DNA from: UBA7446 sp038143535 | GTDB taxonomy: Bacteria; Bacteroidota; Bacteroidia; Flavobacteriales; Flavobacteriaceae | NCBI GenBank assembly: GCA_038143535.1 | Contig: JAYQMD010000001.1 | Span: 1,240,001 to 1,304,000 of the forward strand | DNA: 64,000 nucleotides | Reading direction: 5' to 3' | In this document: piece by piece, positions 53,105 through 64,000 of the stretch | How the letters are laid out: every line of letters starts with the position of its first letter | Position numbering within the stretch: position 1 is the first letter of the stretch | Translations under genes and position numbers: made by a program | The notes under the pieces: generated by a model | Told to the model about the DNA's origin: nothing | Databases searched by the model: none | Seen by the model: only the letters and a program-made list of their open reading frames with translations

Positions 53105-54928
53105 TTAATCTACGTTATCGTGTAAAAATGAATTGTTGGTTCTTATCTGGAATTGGTTTTGGCTATCTACGCTCAGCGAAGTGCGTGATGCTAACCCGCC
53201 GTTCTCGGGATCACTTAATTCAACTTCTTGACGCTTATAAGCCGGCTCGCGCTCCAAGTCCTCTACTCTACTGTTTTGGTTGAAACGATAGTTAAACTGT
53301 TTTAACTTTTCCTTACGCTCCTCAGTTCTATTTGCCAATCCTTCGGCTATGGTACCATCTATAGGTGAAAAGGGTTTTTCTTCTGATGCCGGTTTTTCTT
53401 TTGGTGCTGTTTCAGGCTTGCACATCTCAGGAGCGGCTGCTGGCTCCTCATCCATTTCCAAGACAAAACGCGTAACTTCTTCCTCAGCTTTTGCTGTTGG
53501 TGGTACCTGCTTTGCTTGAGGTGTTGACGCTTCTGCATCCAAATGAAACAAAACAGCAGGTTCATTTTCTTCTTCTGAAGGTCTTTTTTCTAAAGGTTGG
53601 TCAATTGGAGAGACTACTGCAGGCTCAGGGACAACCTCTTCGGCATCAACCACCTCAATGTCGTTGACCACGGGCGTAACATCATGAATAGTAAACGTGG
53701 TTAGCTGCGACGCAACATCTTTAACATGTCCTATTACTTCTTCAAACGAAACGTCCAAATCCCGTAACAAATCTGTTGTTGGGATAATACTCTCAACCGC
53801 TTCGGTAGCTGCTGGTGTTTCATGAACACGTGGCGCTACCTCTGTTTCAAATAATGGAATTTGACCTACCGACAAATCGTGGGTTACTTTCTGCTCATCG
53901 TCAAGCGAATGAATTATTTTCTGTGGATCAGCATGAACAATTTCCTGTTGCATGTCTGGCGCAAAACCTGTAGCTATGATGGTAACCGAAATGGCATTAT
54001 CAAGTTTTTCATCCTCACCTATACCCATAATAATATTGGTACTGTTGCCCGCCTCTTTTTGAATGTATTCATTTATGGCGCTAATCTCATCAATGGTGAC
54101 TTCATCACTGCCAGAGACAATAAGGAGCAATACATTTTTAGCTCCCAATATTTTATTATCGTTGAGCAGCGGTGAGTCCAATGCTTGCACAATAGCTTCG
54201 TTTGCACGCTGACTGCCAGAAGCCACACCAGATCCCATAATAGCTGTTCCACTACTGGCTAAAACAGTCTTGGCATCTCTTAAGTCAATATTTTGAGTGT
54301 AGTGATTAGTGATTACTTCAGCAATACCTCTAGATGCATTTGCCAGCACCTCATCTGCTTTTGCAAAGCCTTGCTTAAAACCCAAATCGCCATATACCTC
54401 GCGGAGTTTGTTATTGTTGATTACAATAAGTGAGTCGACGTGTTTACGTAGGTTATTCAGCCCTTGTTGGGCTTGCTCGTTTCGCAGCTTACCTTCAAAT
54501 TGGAAAGGCATGGTTACGATACCAACGGTTAATATGCCCATCTCTTGGGCCAACTTTGCAATTACAGGGGCTGCACCAGTACCCGTGCCACCACCCATTC
54601 CAGCAGTGATAAAAATCATCTTGGTATTCACGCTAAGCATGTCCGATATTTGATCCAGGTTTTCAACTGCTGACTGTGCTCCTACTTCGGGATCGGCGCC
54701 TGCGCCAAGACCTTCGGTTAATGAAACACCTAGCTGAACCTTGTTGGGAATTAGGCTATTTTCAAGTGCTTGAGCATCGGTATTACACACCACAAAATCA
54801 ACGCCGTTGATCCCTTGCTTGTACATGTAGTTAAGGGCATTGCTGCCTCCGCCGCCAATGCCGATTACTTTGATGACATTGCTCTTGTTCTTGGGCATAT
54901 CGAATGTTATGTTGTCAAATGTTTCCAT
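53105..54928 (-). CDS. ftsZ: Cell division protein FtsZ with long C-terminal linker
   Basis: Tubulin-like GTPase that forms the division ring. GTP-binding marks: IGIGGGGSNALNYM, GGGTGTGAA at 112-120, and NVLLLIVSGSDEVTIDEI with the T7-loop acidic residues. The globular part ends near residue 330. Then comes a Pro/Glu-rich linker of roughly 250 residues and a C-terminal peptide ending TNNSFLHDNVD. At 607 residues it is much longer than E. coli FtsZ (383); long linkers are known in this phylum. ftsA is 10 bp upstream. Confidence 0.96.
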   Translation of the reverse strand: METFDNITFDMPKNKSNVIKVIGIGGGGSNALNYMYKQGINGVDFVVCNTDAQALENSLIPNKVQLGVSLTEGLGAGADPEVGAQSAVENLDQISDMLSVNTKMIFITAGMGGGTGTGAAPVIAKLAQEMGILTVGIVTMPFQFEGKLRNEQAQQGLNNLRKHVDSLIVINNNKLREVYGDLGFKQGFAKADEVLANASRGIAEVITNHYTQNIDLRDAKTVLASSGTAIMGSGVASGSQRANEAIVQALDSPLLNDNKILGAKNVLLLIVSGSDEVTIDEISAINEYIQKEAGNSTNIIMGIGEDEKLDNAISVTIIATGFAPDMQQEIVHADPQKIIHSLDDEQKVTHDLSVGQIPLFETEVAPRVHETPAATEAVESIIPTTDLLRDLDVSFEEVIGHVKDVASQLTTFTIHDVTPVVNDIEVVDAEEVVPEPAVVSPIDQPLEKRPSEEENEPAVLFHLDAEASTPQAKQVPPTAKAEEEVTRFVLEMDEEPAAAPEMCKPETAPKEKPASEEKPFSPIDGTIAEGLANRTEERKEKLKQFNYRFNQNSRVEDLEREPAYKRQEVELSDPENGGLASRTSLSVDSQNQFQIRTNNSFLHDNVD

Positions 54929-54938
54929 AGATAAAAGT

Positions 54939-56246
54939 TTATTCTGCGCTTTCTAAAAATATTTTTAATCTCTCTGTAAATCGGTCAATAACGGACGTCC
55001 GCTTTAGGGGTTTCGCAGGTGGATTTTCATCGCCACCATCCGTTTCGTCTGTTGGTGCCATTGGTTCCGCGTCTAGCGGTGCCAATTGGGTTTCTGCAGC
55101 ATTCATAACCAATCCAACTGCTGTTGCAAAAAGTGGACTTGCAGAGGCTTTGTCTGTATCGCCAGCCAAATGTTCGTTGGGATATCCAATACGTGTGTCC
55201 ATTCCAGTGATATATTCCACCAATTGCTTTAGGTGTTTGAGTTGGCTTCCGCCACCAGTCAACACAATACCAGCTATCAGTTTTTTCTTCTGCTCTTCGT
55301 GTCCATAATTCTTGATTTCTGCATAGACCTGCTCGATAATTTCTGTAACCCGTGCGTGTATAATTTTAGACAGGTTTTTGAGCGTGATTTCCTTGGGGTC
55401 TCTGCCACGTAGTCCGGGGATAGAAACAATCTCGTTGTCTTTGTTTTCGCCCGGCCATGCAGACCCAAACTTAATCTTGAGTAACTCGGCTTGTTTTTCA
55501 ATAATAGAGCACCCCTCTTTTATATCTTCCGTAATGACATTTCCGCCAAATGGAATTACAGCAGTATGCCGAATAATGCCGTCTTTAAATATGGCCAAAT
55601 CGGTAGTACCACCTCCGATATCAATCAAGGCAACACCGGCCTCTTTTTCTTCTTGGCTTAATACTGCATCTGCCGAAGCCAAGGGTTCCAATGTGATACC
55701 GCCAAAGTCAAGTCCGGCAGACTTTACACAGCGGGCAATGTTGCGAATGGAGGACACTTGACCCACCACAACGTGGAAGTTGGCCTCTAACCTACCGCCA
55801 TACATACCAATAGGTTCCTTGATTTCGGCTTGCCCATCTACCTTATATTCTTGAGGAAGCACATGAATAATCTCCTCGCCTGGAAGCATAACAAGTTTAA
55901 ACACCTGATTCTTTAGGCGTTCAATATCTGCCTCATCAATGACCTCATCTGCATTGGTACGGGTGATGTAATCGCTGTGATGCAAACTGCGAATATGCTG
56001 ACCCGCAATTCCAACTACCACACTGGTGATTTTCTTGCTAGAAATGGCTTCTGCTTCTTGCGTAGCCACCTGTATTGACTGAATAGTCTGGGTTATGTTA
56101 TTTACGACACCTCGGTGTACGCCTTGACTTTTAGATTTTCCAACGCCAACGATCTCGAGTTTTCCATACTCGTTTTTGGTACCCAACATGGCGACTATCT
56201 TGGTGGTTCCAATATCTAATCCAACTGCTAATTGTTCTTGTTCCAT
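54939..56246 (-). CDS. ftsA: Cell division protein FtsA
   Basis: Actin-like protein that tethers FtsZ to the membrane. The ATPase-fold marks are VGLDIGTTKIVAMLG, VALIDIGGGTTDLAIF and IVLTGGGSQLKHL. The C-terminal helix (SVIDRFTERLKIFLE) is amphipathic and should bind the membrane. 435 residues, normal. It lies between ftsQ (6 bp) and ftsZ (10 bp). Confidence 0.96.
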   Translation of the reverse strand: MEQEQLAVGLDIGTTKIVAMLGTKNEYGKLEIVGVGKSKSQGVHRGVVNNITQTIQSIQVATQEAEAISSKKITSVVVGIAGQHIRSLHHSDYITRTNADEVIDEADIERLKNQVFKLVMLPGEEIIHVLPQEYKVDGQAEIKEPIGMYGGRLEANFHVVVGQVSSIRNIARCVKSAGLDFGGITLEPLASADAVLSQEEKEAGVALIDIGGGTTDLAIFKDGIIRHTAVIPFGGNVITEDIKEGCSIIEKQAELLKIKFGSAWPGENKDNEIVSIPGLRGRDPKEITLKNLSKIIHARVTEIIEQVYAEIKNYGHEEQKKKLIAGIVLTGGGSQLKHLKQLVEYITGMDTRIGYPNEHLAGDTDKASASPLFATAVGLVMNAAETQLAPLDAEPMAPTDETDGGDENPPAKPLKRTSVIDRFTERLKIFLESAE

Positions 56247-56252
56247 ATCATG

Positions 56253-56949
56253 TTATTTTGAACAAACTACTTGTCCGTGAAACGAAAGATTTACTGTTTT
56301 ATAGGTATTTAATACGGTGCTGTCTTGCATTTTTGCATAGAAAGCCTTGTAGTTTTTAATTTTGTCGTACAGCTGATCGGGCGCGCCAATAACAATGGAA
56401 TAGTCTTGGTGGCGGGGCTCAATAATCAAGCCATCAGACGTCCACTCATAAGCAACAATGTGGTCAGACATAAAAGCGTCTTTAGATATTTGCTCAACCA
56501 CATCAATTAGTGTGTGACGCTGCTCTGCATTTAGATTGCCATAGACAAACGGAACTTGAACCGACTTAAAAGGAGACAATGGGAACGGCTCGCCATGATT
56601 ATCTACATAATAATTGCTATCACTCTGTATACGCACTACTGGTATTTTGGTTGTAACGTGAACACCTATACCTCCATCAATGGAAACGTAACTCTGGGCA
56701 TCTTCGACCCAGGCGTTTTGGTTAAGTGTTTGTTCAATGTTTCTCAAATTTAGACCACTTTTAAAAGCATATACACTATCACTCAAAGCAAGTGTCAACA
56801 ATTTATTAACGGAGTCTTTTGGCATCCAAACTGGACGGTTATCTTCCCATGTTACGTGCTCTAAGGTCACTGACCTTTTTTGATTACGCTGCTGCATAAC
56901 CACCCCAAGAACTATAGTAAGCAAAAACAACAAAATGGAAGTAATCATC

Positions 56950-56957
<8 letters not shown>
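56253..56957 (-). CDS. ftsQ: Cell division protein FtsQ
   Basis: Single-pass membrane protein that links divisome parts in the periplasm. From ATG 56957 it has about 234 residues: a short cytoplasmic end, one membrane helix (ITSILLFLLTIVLGVVM), then a POTRA-like domain (SGLNLRNIEQTLNQNAWVE) and a beta domain (VVRIQSDSNYYVDNHGEPF). FtsQ is poorly conserved, so position between murC and ftsA carries much of the call. A start at 57032 would add 25 residues read from inside murC; I prefer the ATG overlapping the murC stop by 8 bp. Confidence 0.88.
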
Positions 56958-58279
<1,322 letters not shown>

Positions 58280-58287
<8 letters not shown>

Positions 58288-59368
58288 GGGTTAAGAGTTT
58301 GATTAGCCTATTCAAAATTTCTTTGGTTGCAGTTGGATGTGCAAAGCCTTTGATGTTTTCACCAAGCTTGGTGCGTAATGACGCATCTGTGATCAACAAA
58401 TCAAGTGTTGTCCAAAACTGTTCATCTGCATCACGCTCTGCGACCAACAACGCTGCTTCTTTATCGGCCAGCGCTTGAGCATTTTTTTCCTGGTGGTTTT
58501 CAGCCACATTGGGCGAAGGGATAAAGAGGGTTGGTTTGCCCATCAAACAGAGTTCCGAAATAGCCAAAGCCCCTGCCCTAGACACCACCACATCTGCCAA
58601 GGCATAGGCCGCTGGCATATCATCAATAAATGGCATCACGTGAATGTTTGCCGACGAATAGGGCGTATAATCGTCTGCATATAAATTTCCACACTGCCAA
58701 ATAAGCTGAATGTCGTGTTGTTGCACATCATCCAAATGTTGACGGATGAGTTGATTTATTTTTTTGGCACCCAAACTACCACCCAAAACCAAAAGGGTTT
58801 GTTTGTCTGCAGCAACGCCCAAGATTTCGGCAGCAACGGATTTACTGATGTTTTTATTTAAGGCCGCCCTTGTGGGGTTACCTGTTACCACAATTTTATG
58901 CTTTGGGAAAAACGCACTTGCAGCCTCACTACCCAAACAAATGGCATCAACGCGTGAAGCGAGGCGTTTGTTGGTAACGCCTGGAAATGCATTTTGCTCT
59001 TGAATTAGCGAAGGCGTTTTAAACAAGGACGCCACAAAAAGCAATGGTCCACTGGCAAAGCCTCCCGTACCCACTACAGCAGATGGGCGGAAACGCAGAA
59101 CAATCGCCATAGACTGAAGTAAGCTCCAACCAAGCTTGATAGGGAATAAGATATTCCGCAGCATATTTTGTCTGTCAAATCCAGCTATCCACAAGCCTTT
59201 TATTTTATAACCAGCCTTGGGAACCCGCTGCATTTCCATTCGGTTGCTTGCCCCTACGAATAGTACCGATGCTTCTGGGTACTGCTCCTTAAAAGCATCT
59301 GCAATAGCCAAGGCTGGGAAAATATGCCCCCCAGTTCCCCCTCCAGATATAATCAATCTAGGCTTCAT
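58280..59368 (-). CDS. murG: Undecaprenyldiphospho-muramoylpentapeptide N-acetylglucosaminyltransferase
   Basis: Transfers GlcNAc from UDP-GlcNAc to lipid I, giving lipid II, at the inner face of the membrane. GT-B fold, 362 residues. Marks: SGGGTGGHIFPALAIA at the N-terminus, GTGGFASGPLLFVA, LVLGGSLGAKKIN, and VVSRAGALAISELCLMGKPT in the donor site. It overlaps the end of ftsW by 11 bp and the start of murC by 8 bp. Confidence 0.97.
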
Positions 59369-60541
59369 GGCTTAATTCGGCTAAAGGGTTAGACATATGA
59401 TCATTTGCAGTAGAAGGCTGATTTGCACTGACACTTAACACAACGCCAAGCGCCAAAAACGTCATCCACAGCGAAGTACCACCACTACTGATAAGTGGCA
59501 ATGGCTGTCCCGTTACGGGGAGTAGTGCTACGGCTACGCCCATATTGATAAAAGCTTGGGTGACGATGGGCAATCCCATGGCCAAGATGAGCAGCTTACC
59601 AAAAAAGCTTTCAGATTTGTTGGCGTTTATCAGAATCCGGAACAAGAGTAACATAAACAAAAGCAACAAGGATATGGCGCCAAGCAAGCCGTACTCCTCA
59701 GCAATGATGGCATAGATAAAATCGGAGGTACTCTGTGGCAATACATTCTTCATCATGCTCTTTCCTGCGCCTATGCCCACATAACCACCAACAGCTACCG
59801 CTGCCTTGGCACGTTCAATTTGGTAATCGGTATTGTCGTCCCCTTTACCCGTGAAACTCTCCACACGACTCATCCACGTATCTACCCTATTTGGGAAAGC
59901 GTCGGGATAGGCTTTTGCAAGAAGGATGAATAGTGTCAAGAAAAGGACAGCAGCTCCAAGCAATGCAGTTAAATATTTTAAAGGATAGCCCCCAGAAAGG
60001 CAACAACCGTTACCATAAACAATATCAATAAGGATGTGGAGAGATTTGCGGGTAAAATCAATCCAACAACCAGTAGGACCGGAATCCAAAAAGGCAAAAG
60101 GCTTTCGGCGAATCGAATTTTATCCTCTTTTTTATTGGCAAAAAAATCAGCTGCATAGGCCAATAATACGACCATGGCCAAGGTAGACGTCTGGAACGAC
60201 ATGCCTATAACCGGAATGTTAAGCCAACGGCTAGCGTTAGCGCCGTCTATGATTGTGCCTTGAAAGGCAGTGAACAATAATAAAATGACTACAACAGGTA
60301 TCCCCAATTTGGCCAAGCCTGAGAAATACTTGAATGGAATGAGGTGAACGGCATACATGATGACCCAGCCCACGCAAACAATGGCAACATGCTTTAATAA
60401 ATGTCCAAATACAGAGCCAGAACCCACCACATAAACCAAGTTTGAGCTTGCGCTATACACAGGAAGAAAGGAGAAAATGGATAGCAAAACCACTATTCCC
60501 CAAATAGATTTATCTCCCAATAAGTACTGACTAATTTTCAC
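59358..60541 (-). CDS. ftsW: Lipid II polymerase FtsW, one-base frameshift at 59989-59993
   Basis: Septal peptidoglycan glycosyltransferase of the SEDS family. From 60541 the first frame gives the first membrane helices and ends VAFLGAIL. The second frame resumes at GGYPLKYLTALLG and runs to 59358 with the family stretches DYQIERAKAAVAVGG, DFIYAIIAEEYGLLG and PLPLISSGGTS. Adding one base to the five-C run (plus strand 59989-59993) gives VAFLGGYPLKYL and a continuous protein of about 394 residues. FtsW is essential and the rest is intact, so a missing base in the data is likelier than a dead gene. murD lies 2 bp upstream. Confidence 0.85.
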
Positions 60542-60543
60542 CC

Positions 60544-61821
60544 TTATAATTTTCTTACCGCTGCTTTAAATTGATCTCCTCTGTCTTCATAATTTTCAAA
60601 CAAGTCAAAGCTTGCACAGGCAGGCGACAACAATACGGCATCTCCCTGTGAAGACAAATCGTAAGATGCCTTAACGGCATCATCCATATTTTTTACCTCG
60701 ACCAACACATTGACCACAGACGAAAAAATATCTATTATTTTACTGTTGTCTACGCCCAAACAAACAATGGCTTTAACTTTTTCATGTACCAAGGGCAGTA
60801 GGCCCAAATAGTCATTGCCCTTGTCTACACCCCCAACAATCCAGATAGTGGGTTTGGACATGCTTTCAAGCGCATAAAAAGTGGCATTGACATTAGTTGC
60901 TTTTGAATCATTGATATAAGCTACTTTGAGGATGTTGACCACATGCTCTAGCCGATGGGCAGCGCCTTGAAAGGTTTGCAAACTGGCCTGAATATCTTGA
61001 TCGCTCAATTTAAATAACTGCGCAATGGTCGCGGCAGCCATGGCATTTTTGGCGTTGTGTCGCCCAAGTAAAGAGGGATTGTTAACTTTAAACATAGCGT
61101 TTTTGTTAGTGTTATTATAGGGATGCTGCTGGGCTTTGATATTAAATTGTGCGACACCCGCAGTAATGTTATCATCGTCAGCCTCATAGAGAAAATGATC
61201 TTCTTCTGTTTGGTTTTTGGTGATGTTAAACTTGGTAGTGCAATAAGCTTTAAATGAGTTGTCATAGCGATCCAAATGGTCTGGGCTAAGATTTGTTATG
61301 ACCGCAATATGTGGGTGGAATTTCTTGATGTGCTCAAGTTGAAAGCTGCTGATTTCCAATACGTATACATCGTGTTTGTCTTGCAAAAGTGCTTGGGCAA
61401 AACTGTTGCCAATATTTCCAGCCAAGCCTGCATCAATCCCACCATCAGAAAGCAAGTGATGCGTAAGCATTGCAGTGGTTGTTTTGCCATTGCTACCCGT
61501 AATGCCAATAAGGGTGGCATCGGTATAATTACTTGCAAATTCAATCTCAGAATCCATAGCGATTTCGGCTGCCTCAATATCCTTAATTACAGCAACTGTA
61601 TTGGGAATACCTGGGCTTTTAACCACAAGTTCGGCTTTAAGAATTTCTTTCATGGTGTGGCCGCCTTCTTCATAGCGCACGCCAATGGTTTCAAATGCTT
61701 TTTTGGCCGCAGCAGTAAGCATCCCAGCATCAGAAACAAAAACATCCCAGTTGTTGTGTTTTGCCAAGGTTGCAGCCCCTATTCCACTCTCTCCACCACC
61801 AAGTACGACTAGCTTTTTCAT
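60544..61821 (-). CDS. murD: UDP-N-acetylmuramoylalanine--D-glutamate ligase
   Basis: Adds D-Glu to the growing muropeptide precursor. 425 residues. Marks: LGGGESGIGAATLAKHN, the ATP loop GITGSNGKTTTAMLTHHLL, NLSPDHLDRYD, and NDSKATNVNATFYAL, then the C-terminal LSPACASFDLFENYEDRGDQF (quoted to the family signature). It overlaps mraY by a few bases. Confidence 0.97.
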   Translation of the reverse strand: MKKLVVLGGGESGIGAATLAKHNNWDVFVSDAGMLTAAAKKAFETIGVRYEEGGHTMKEILKAELVVKSPGIPNTVAVIKDIEAAEIAMDSEIEFASNYTDATLIGITGSNGKTTTAMLTHHLLSDGGIDAGLAGNIGNSFAQALLQDKHDVYVLEISSFQLEHIKKFHPHIAVITNLSPDHLDRYDNSFKAYCTTKFNITKNQTEEDHFLYEADDDNITAGVAQFNIKAQQHPYNNTNKNAMFKVNNPSLLGRHNAKNAMAAATIAQLFKLSDQDIQASLQTFQGAAHRLEHVVNILKVAYINDSKATNVNATFYALESMSKPTIWIVGGVDKGNDYLGLLPLVHEKVKAIVCLGVDNSKIIDIFSSVVNVLVEVKNMDDAVKASYDLSSQGDAVLLSPACASFDLFENYEDRGDQFKAAVRKL

Positions 61822-63017
61822 TATCTTATTTTTAGGGTTACAAGGCTAATAATGGCCAACATGATGGCAATAATCCAAAAGCGACTCACGATTTTACTTT
61901 CGTGATATCCCAGTTTTTGATAGTGATGGTGCAGCGGAGCCATTTTAAAAATACGCTTGCCAGCACCTTGTCTTTTTTTAGTGAACTTGAAATAAGATAC
62001 TTGAAGAATCACAGAAAGATTTTCGACAAGAAAGACCCCACACAACACAGGAATGAGCAATTCTTTACGAACAATAAGTGCTAGTACGGCGATAATACCC
62101 CCTATGGTTAAACTGCCCGTATCACCCATAAATACTTGAGCGGGGAATGCGTTATACCACAAAAAACCAACGAGCGCTCCAACAAAAGCTGCCACAAAAA
62201 CAACCACCTCACTTACCTGGGGAATGTACATGACATTGAGGTAGTCAGCAAAAATGATATTGCCCGAAACCCAAGCAAATAGCCCAAGCGTGAGCACCGC
62301 AATGGAAGCTGTTCCAGCTGCAAGGCCATCTACACCATCCGTAAGGTTAGCCCCATTGGATACAGCGGTAACTATAAAGATGACTGCCGGTATAAAAATC
62401 AACCAAGCGTAGTCTCTTGCGCCCGCTCCTGCCCATGCTATAATATCTCCGTAGTCAAACTCGTTATTTTTCAGTAACGGAATCGTCGTTTTTACCGACT
62501 TCTCTTCTTGTAAAAAGCTTTCGCCATCAATGGCCTTTTGCTTTATGGTTACACCAGGGTGAAAATATAACGTAGCACCTACAATCACTCCAAGGGTGAT
62601 TTGCCCAACAATCTTAAAACGTCCTTTAAGACCTTCTTTGTCTTTTCGTTTGATCTTAAGGTAGTCATCAGCAAACCCAATTATACCCATCCAAACAGTG
62701 GTGACTATTAGCAGTATGATATAGATATTGTCCAGTTTTGTGAGCAGTAAAACAGGAATTAGTGTCCCAAAAATGATCATCAAACCACCCATGGTGGGCG
62801 TTCCTGCCTTTTCTTTTTGACCCTCTAGACCCAAGTCGCGAATGCTTTCACCCATTTGGTAGTGTCGCAGCATTGCAATGATGCGTTTTCCAAGCACAGC
62901 CGTTACCAACAAAGAAAAAATAATGGCTACCGCCGATCTAAAAGTCAAATATGAAAATAATGATGCTCCTGGTAACTGATATGCACGCTCTAAATATTCA
63001 AACAAATAGTACAACAT
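61821..63017 (-). CDS. mraY: Phospho-N-acetylmuramoyl-pentapeptide-transferase
   Basis: Membrane enzyme that makes lipid I by moving phospho-MurNAc-pentapeptide to undecaprenyl phosphate. About ten membrane helices. Marks: KAGTPTMGGLMI, the Asp pair in GFADDYLKIKRKD, NGANLTDGVDGLAAG and FMGDTGSL, with the His-rich APLHHHYQKLG near the end. 398 residues is longer than E. coli MraY (360); the extra sequence lies around 160-195 (ending NNEFDYGDIIAWAG), a size common in Bacteroidota. Confidence 0.97.
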   Translation of the reverse strand: MLYYLFEYLERAYQLPGASLFSYLTFRSAVAIIFSLLVTAVLGKRIIAMLRHYQMGESIRDLGLEGQKEKAGTPTMGGLMIIFGTLIPVLLLTKLDNIYIILLIVTTVWMGIIGFADDYLKIKRKDKEGLKGRFKIVGQITLGVIVGATLYFHPGVTIKQKAIDGESFLQEEKSVKTTIPLLKNNEFDYGDIIAWAGAGARDYAWLIFIPAVIFIVTAVSNGANLTDGVDGLAAGTASIAVLTLGLFAWVSGNIIFADYLNVMYIPQVSEVVVFVAAFVGALVGFLWYNAFPAQVFMGDTGSLTIGGIIAVLALIVRKELLIPVLCGVFLVENLSVILQVSYFKFTKKRQGAGKRIFKMAPLHHHYQKLGYHESKIVSRFWIIAIMLAIISLVTLKIR

Positions 63018-64000
63018 TATCTTTTGGATTTAAGGTTTTGTGTTAGCTCTTGCATATCATCAACTGGAAGGCGTTCTCCATGCTGATCTTGATAGCTTTC
63101 GTGTCCCTTACCGGCGACTAAAATGATGTCTTGATCTTGTGCCATGGTACAGGCTGTTTTAATGGCTTGAGCACGGTTCAAGACAGTTAGATGTTTTTGA
63201 TTTGACTCCATCGGAACACCCGCAAGCATCTCATTGATGATCAGGCTTGGATCTTCGTTTCGGGGGTTATCGGAAGTAAAAATGGTCAGGTCGCTTTTGG
63301 CTACAGCGGCCTTGGCCATAAGTGGTCTTTTGGCTTTGTCTCTGTTACCACCACAGCCCACAACCGTGATTAGCTTTTCGTTTCGCGTACGCAATGCAGT
63401 TATGGTGTCCAGCACTTGCACCAATGCATCGGGCGTATGGGCATAATCCACAATGGCCGTAACTTGTCTGTCGGTATGCACCATTTGAAACCTTCCGGGG
63501 GCGCCTTTTATGGTACTTAAGACAGGTAGAAAATCGCTCTGCTCAATATCGAGGAGTTCGGCCATGGCATAAACACTGATAAAATTGGATGCATTGAATG
63601 TGCCAACCAAGGGGGTCCACACTTCGTTGTGCTGCAACTTCAACAACATACCCGAAAAGTCTTTTTCCAATACTTTGACATGAAAATCAGCAACTGACTT
63701 TAAACCAAAATAATGTTTAGAAGCCTTGGTGTTTTGCAACATATAACGTCCGTTTTTGTCATCGGCGTTGGCAAGCGCAAAAGCAGTAGAAGCAAGTCCG
63801 TCAAAGAATATTTTTTTAGTGTCTCGGTAGGATTTAAAATCGTTATGATAATCCAAATGGTCGTGCGAAAGATTGGTGAATACACCCCCAGAAAAGTGAA
63901 GTTCTGCTATTCGGTCTTGGTCTATGCCGTGGGAAGACACTTCCATAAAACAGTGCGTTACTCCTGCGGCTACCATTTCGCTTAAATGCTTATTGATGGT
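63017..64000 (-). CDS. murE: UDP-MurNAc-tripeptide synthetase MurE, N-terminus cut by window edge
   Basis: Adds the third residue, here probably meso-diaminopimelate, to UDP-MurNAc-L-Ala-D-Glu. About 327 C-terminal residues are visible, reading open to base 64000 (first codons TINKHLSEMVAAG); about 160 are outside, including the ATP-loop. Marks: EVSSHGIDQDRI, NLSHDHLDYHND, VDYAHTPDALVQVL, and DNPRNEDP, the motif associated with diaminopimelate-adding MurE. The stop overlaps the mraY start. A Met at 63976 is internal, not the true start. Confidence 0.95.
   Translation of the reverse strand, partial: TINKHLSEMVAAGVTHCFMEVSSHGIDQDRIAELHFSGGVFTNLSHDHLDYHNDFKSYRDTKKIFFDGLASTAFALANADDKNGRYMLQNTKASKHYFGLKSVADFHVKVLEKDFSGMLLKLQHNEVWTPLVGTFNASNFISVYAMAELLDIEQSDFLPVLSTIKGAPGRFQMVHTDRQVTAIVDYAHTPDALVQVLDTITALRTRNEKLITVVGCGGNRDKAKRPLMAKAAVAKSDLTIFTSDNPRNEDPSLIINEMLAGVPMESNQKHLTVLNRAQAIKTACTMAQDQDIILVAGKGHESYQDQHGERLPVDDMQELTQNLKSKR

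Overview
The window looks like the chromosome of a marine flavobacterium (Bacteroidota, Flavobacteriaceae-like). I could not resolve the genus. The evidence is: promoter -7 boxes of the Bacteroidota type (TAnnTTTG); a short primary sigma factor; a SusC/SusD pair; type IX secretion (T9SS) C-terminal sorting domains; a TamA-like lipoprotein (TamL); a PorT-type protein; AccD without its zinc-finger cysteines; and AT-rich intergenic DNA.

Left third (1-17.5 kb), mostly housekeeping: trkH (cut by the window edge) and trkA for K+ uptake; ubiE-porT; a SpoU-type RNA methyltransferase divergent from tamL; fbaA; accD; rpsO-pnp with a terminator; rpoD-rpe; an M48 peptidase; a DUF885 protein; and galE. 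Several of these have recognisable promoter boxes.

Middle (17.6-49 kb), carbohydrate use. galM and a lone sulfatase come first. Then two divergent operons flank a perfect 14-bp inverted repeat. Leftward run susC-susD-susE and a secreted T9SS alpha-amylase, with a hairpin terminator before the amylase. Rightward run a LacI-family regulator, an MFS disaccharide transporter, beta-phosphoglucomutase, a GH65 phosphorylase, SusA-like GH13, a second GH13 lipoprotein (frameshifted) and SusB-like GH97. Together they describe a full alpha-glucan route: bind and import malto-oligosaccharides, trim them in the periplasm, import maltose, phosphorolyse it, and feed glucose 6-phosphate into glycolysis. A second leftward operon (GH43, sulfatase, SGNH hydrolase, SASA-type acetylesterase, an internally deleted sulfatase remnant, and a GH97 with a ~140-residue insertion) has no SusC/SusD of its own.

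Right part (49-64 kb): a T9SS cargo protein with two near-identical 181-residue repeats; a broken small ORF; a fusion of a RimB-type protease domain with a RimK-type ATP-grasp ligase; tRNA-Arg(UCG) with a stray copy of its 3' end; then the division and cell-wall cluster, read leftward as murE-mraY-murD-ftsW-murG-murC-ftsQ-ftsA-ftsZ-yqeY. murE is cut by the window edge.

Two genes, the second GH13 and ftsW, each carry a one-base frameshift in a five-C run where six would restore the frame. Because ftsW is essential, a base-calling error is the likelier cause, and that casts the same doubt on the amylase. I see no CRISPR array, insertion sequence or prophage. The least explained parts are the GH97 insertion, the duplicated T9SS protein, and the scars around 42.8-43.1, 50.7 and 52.4 kb.
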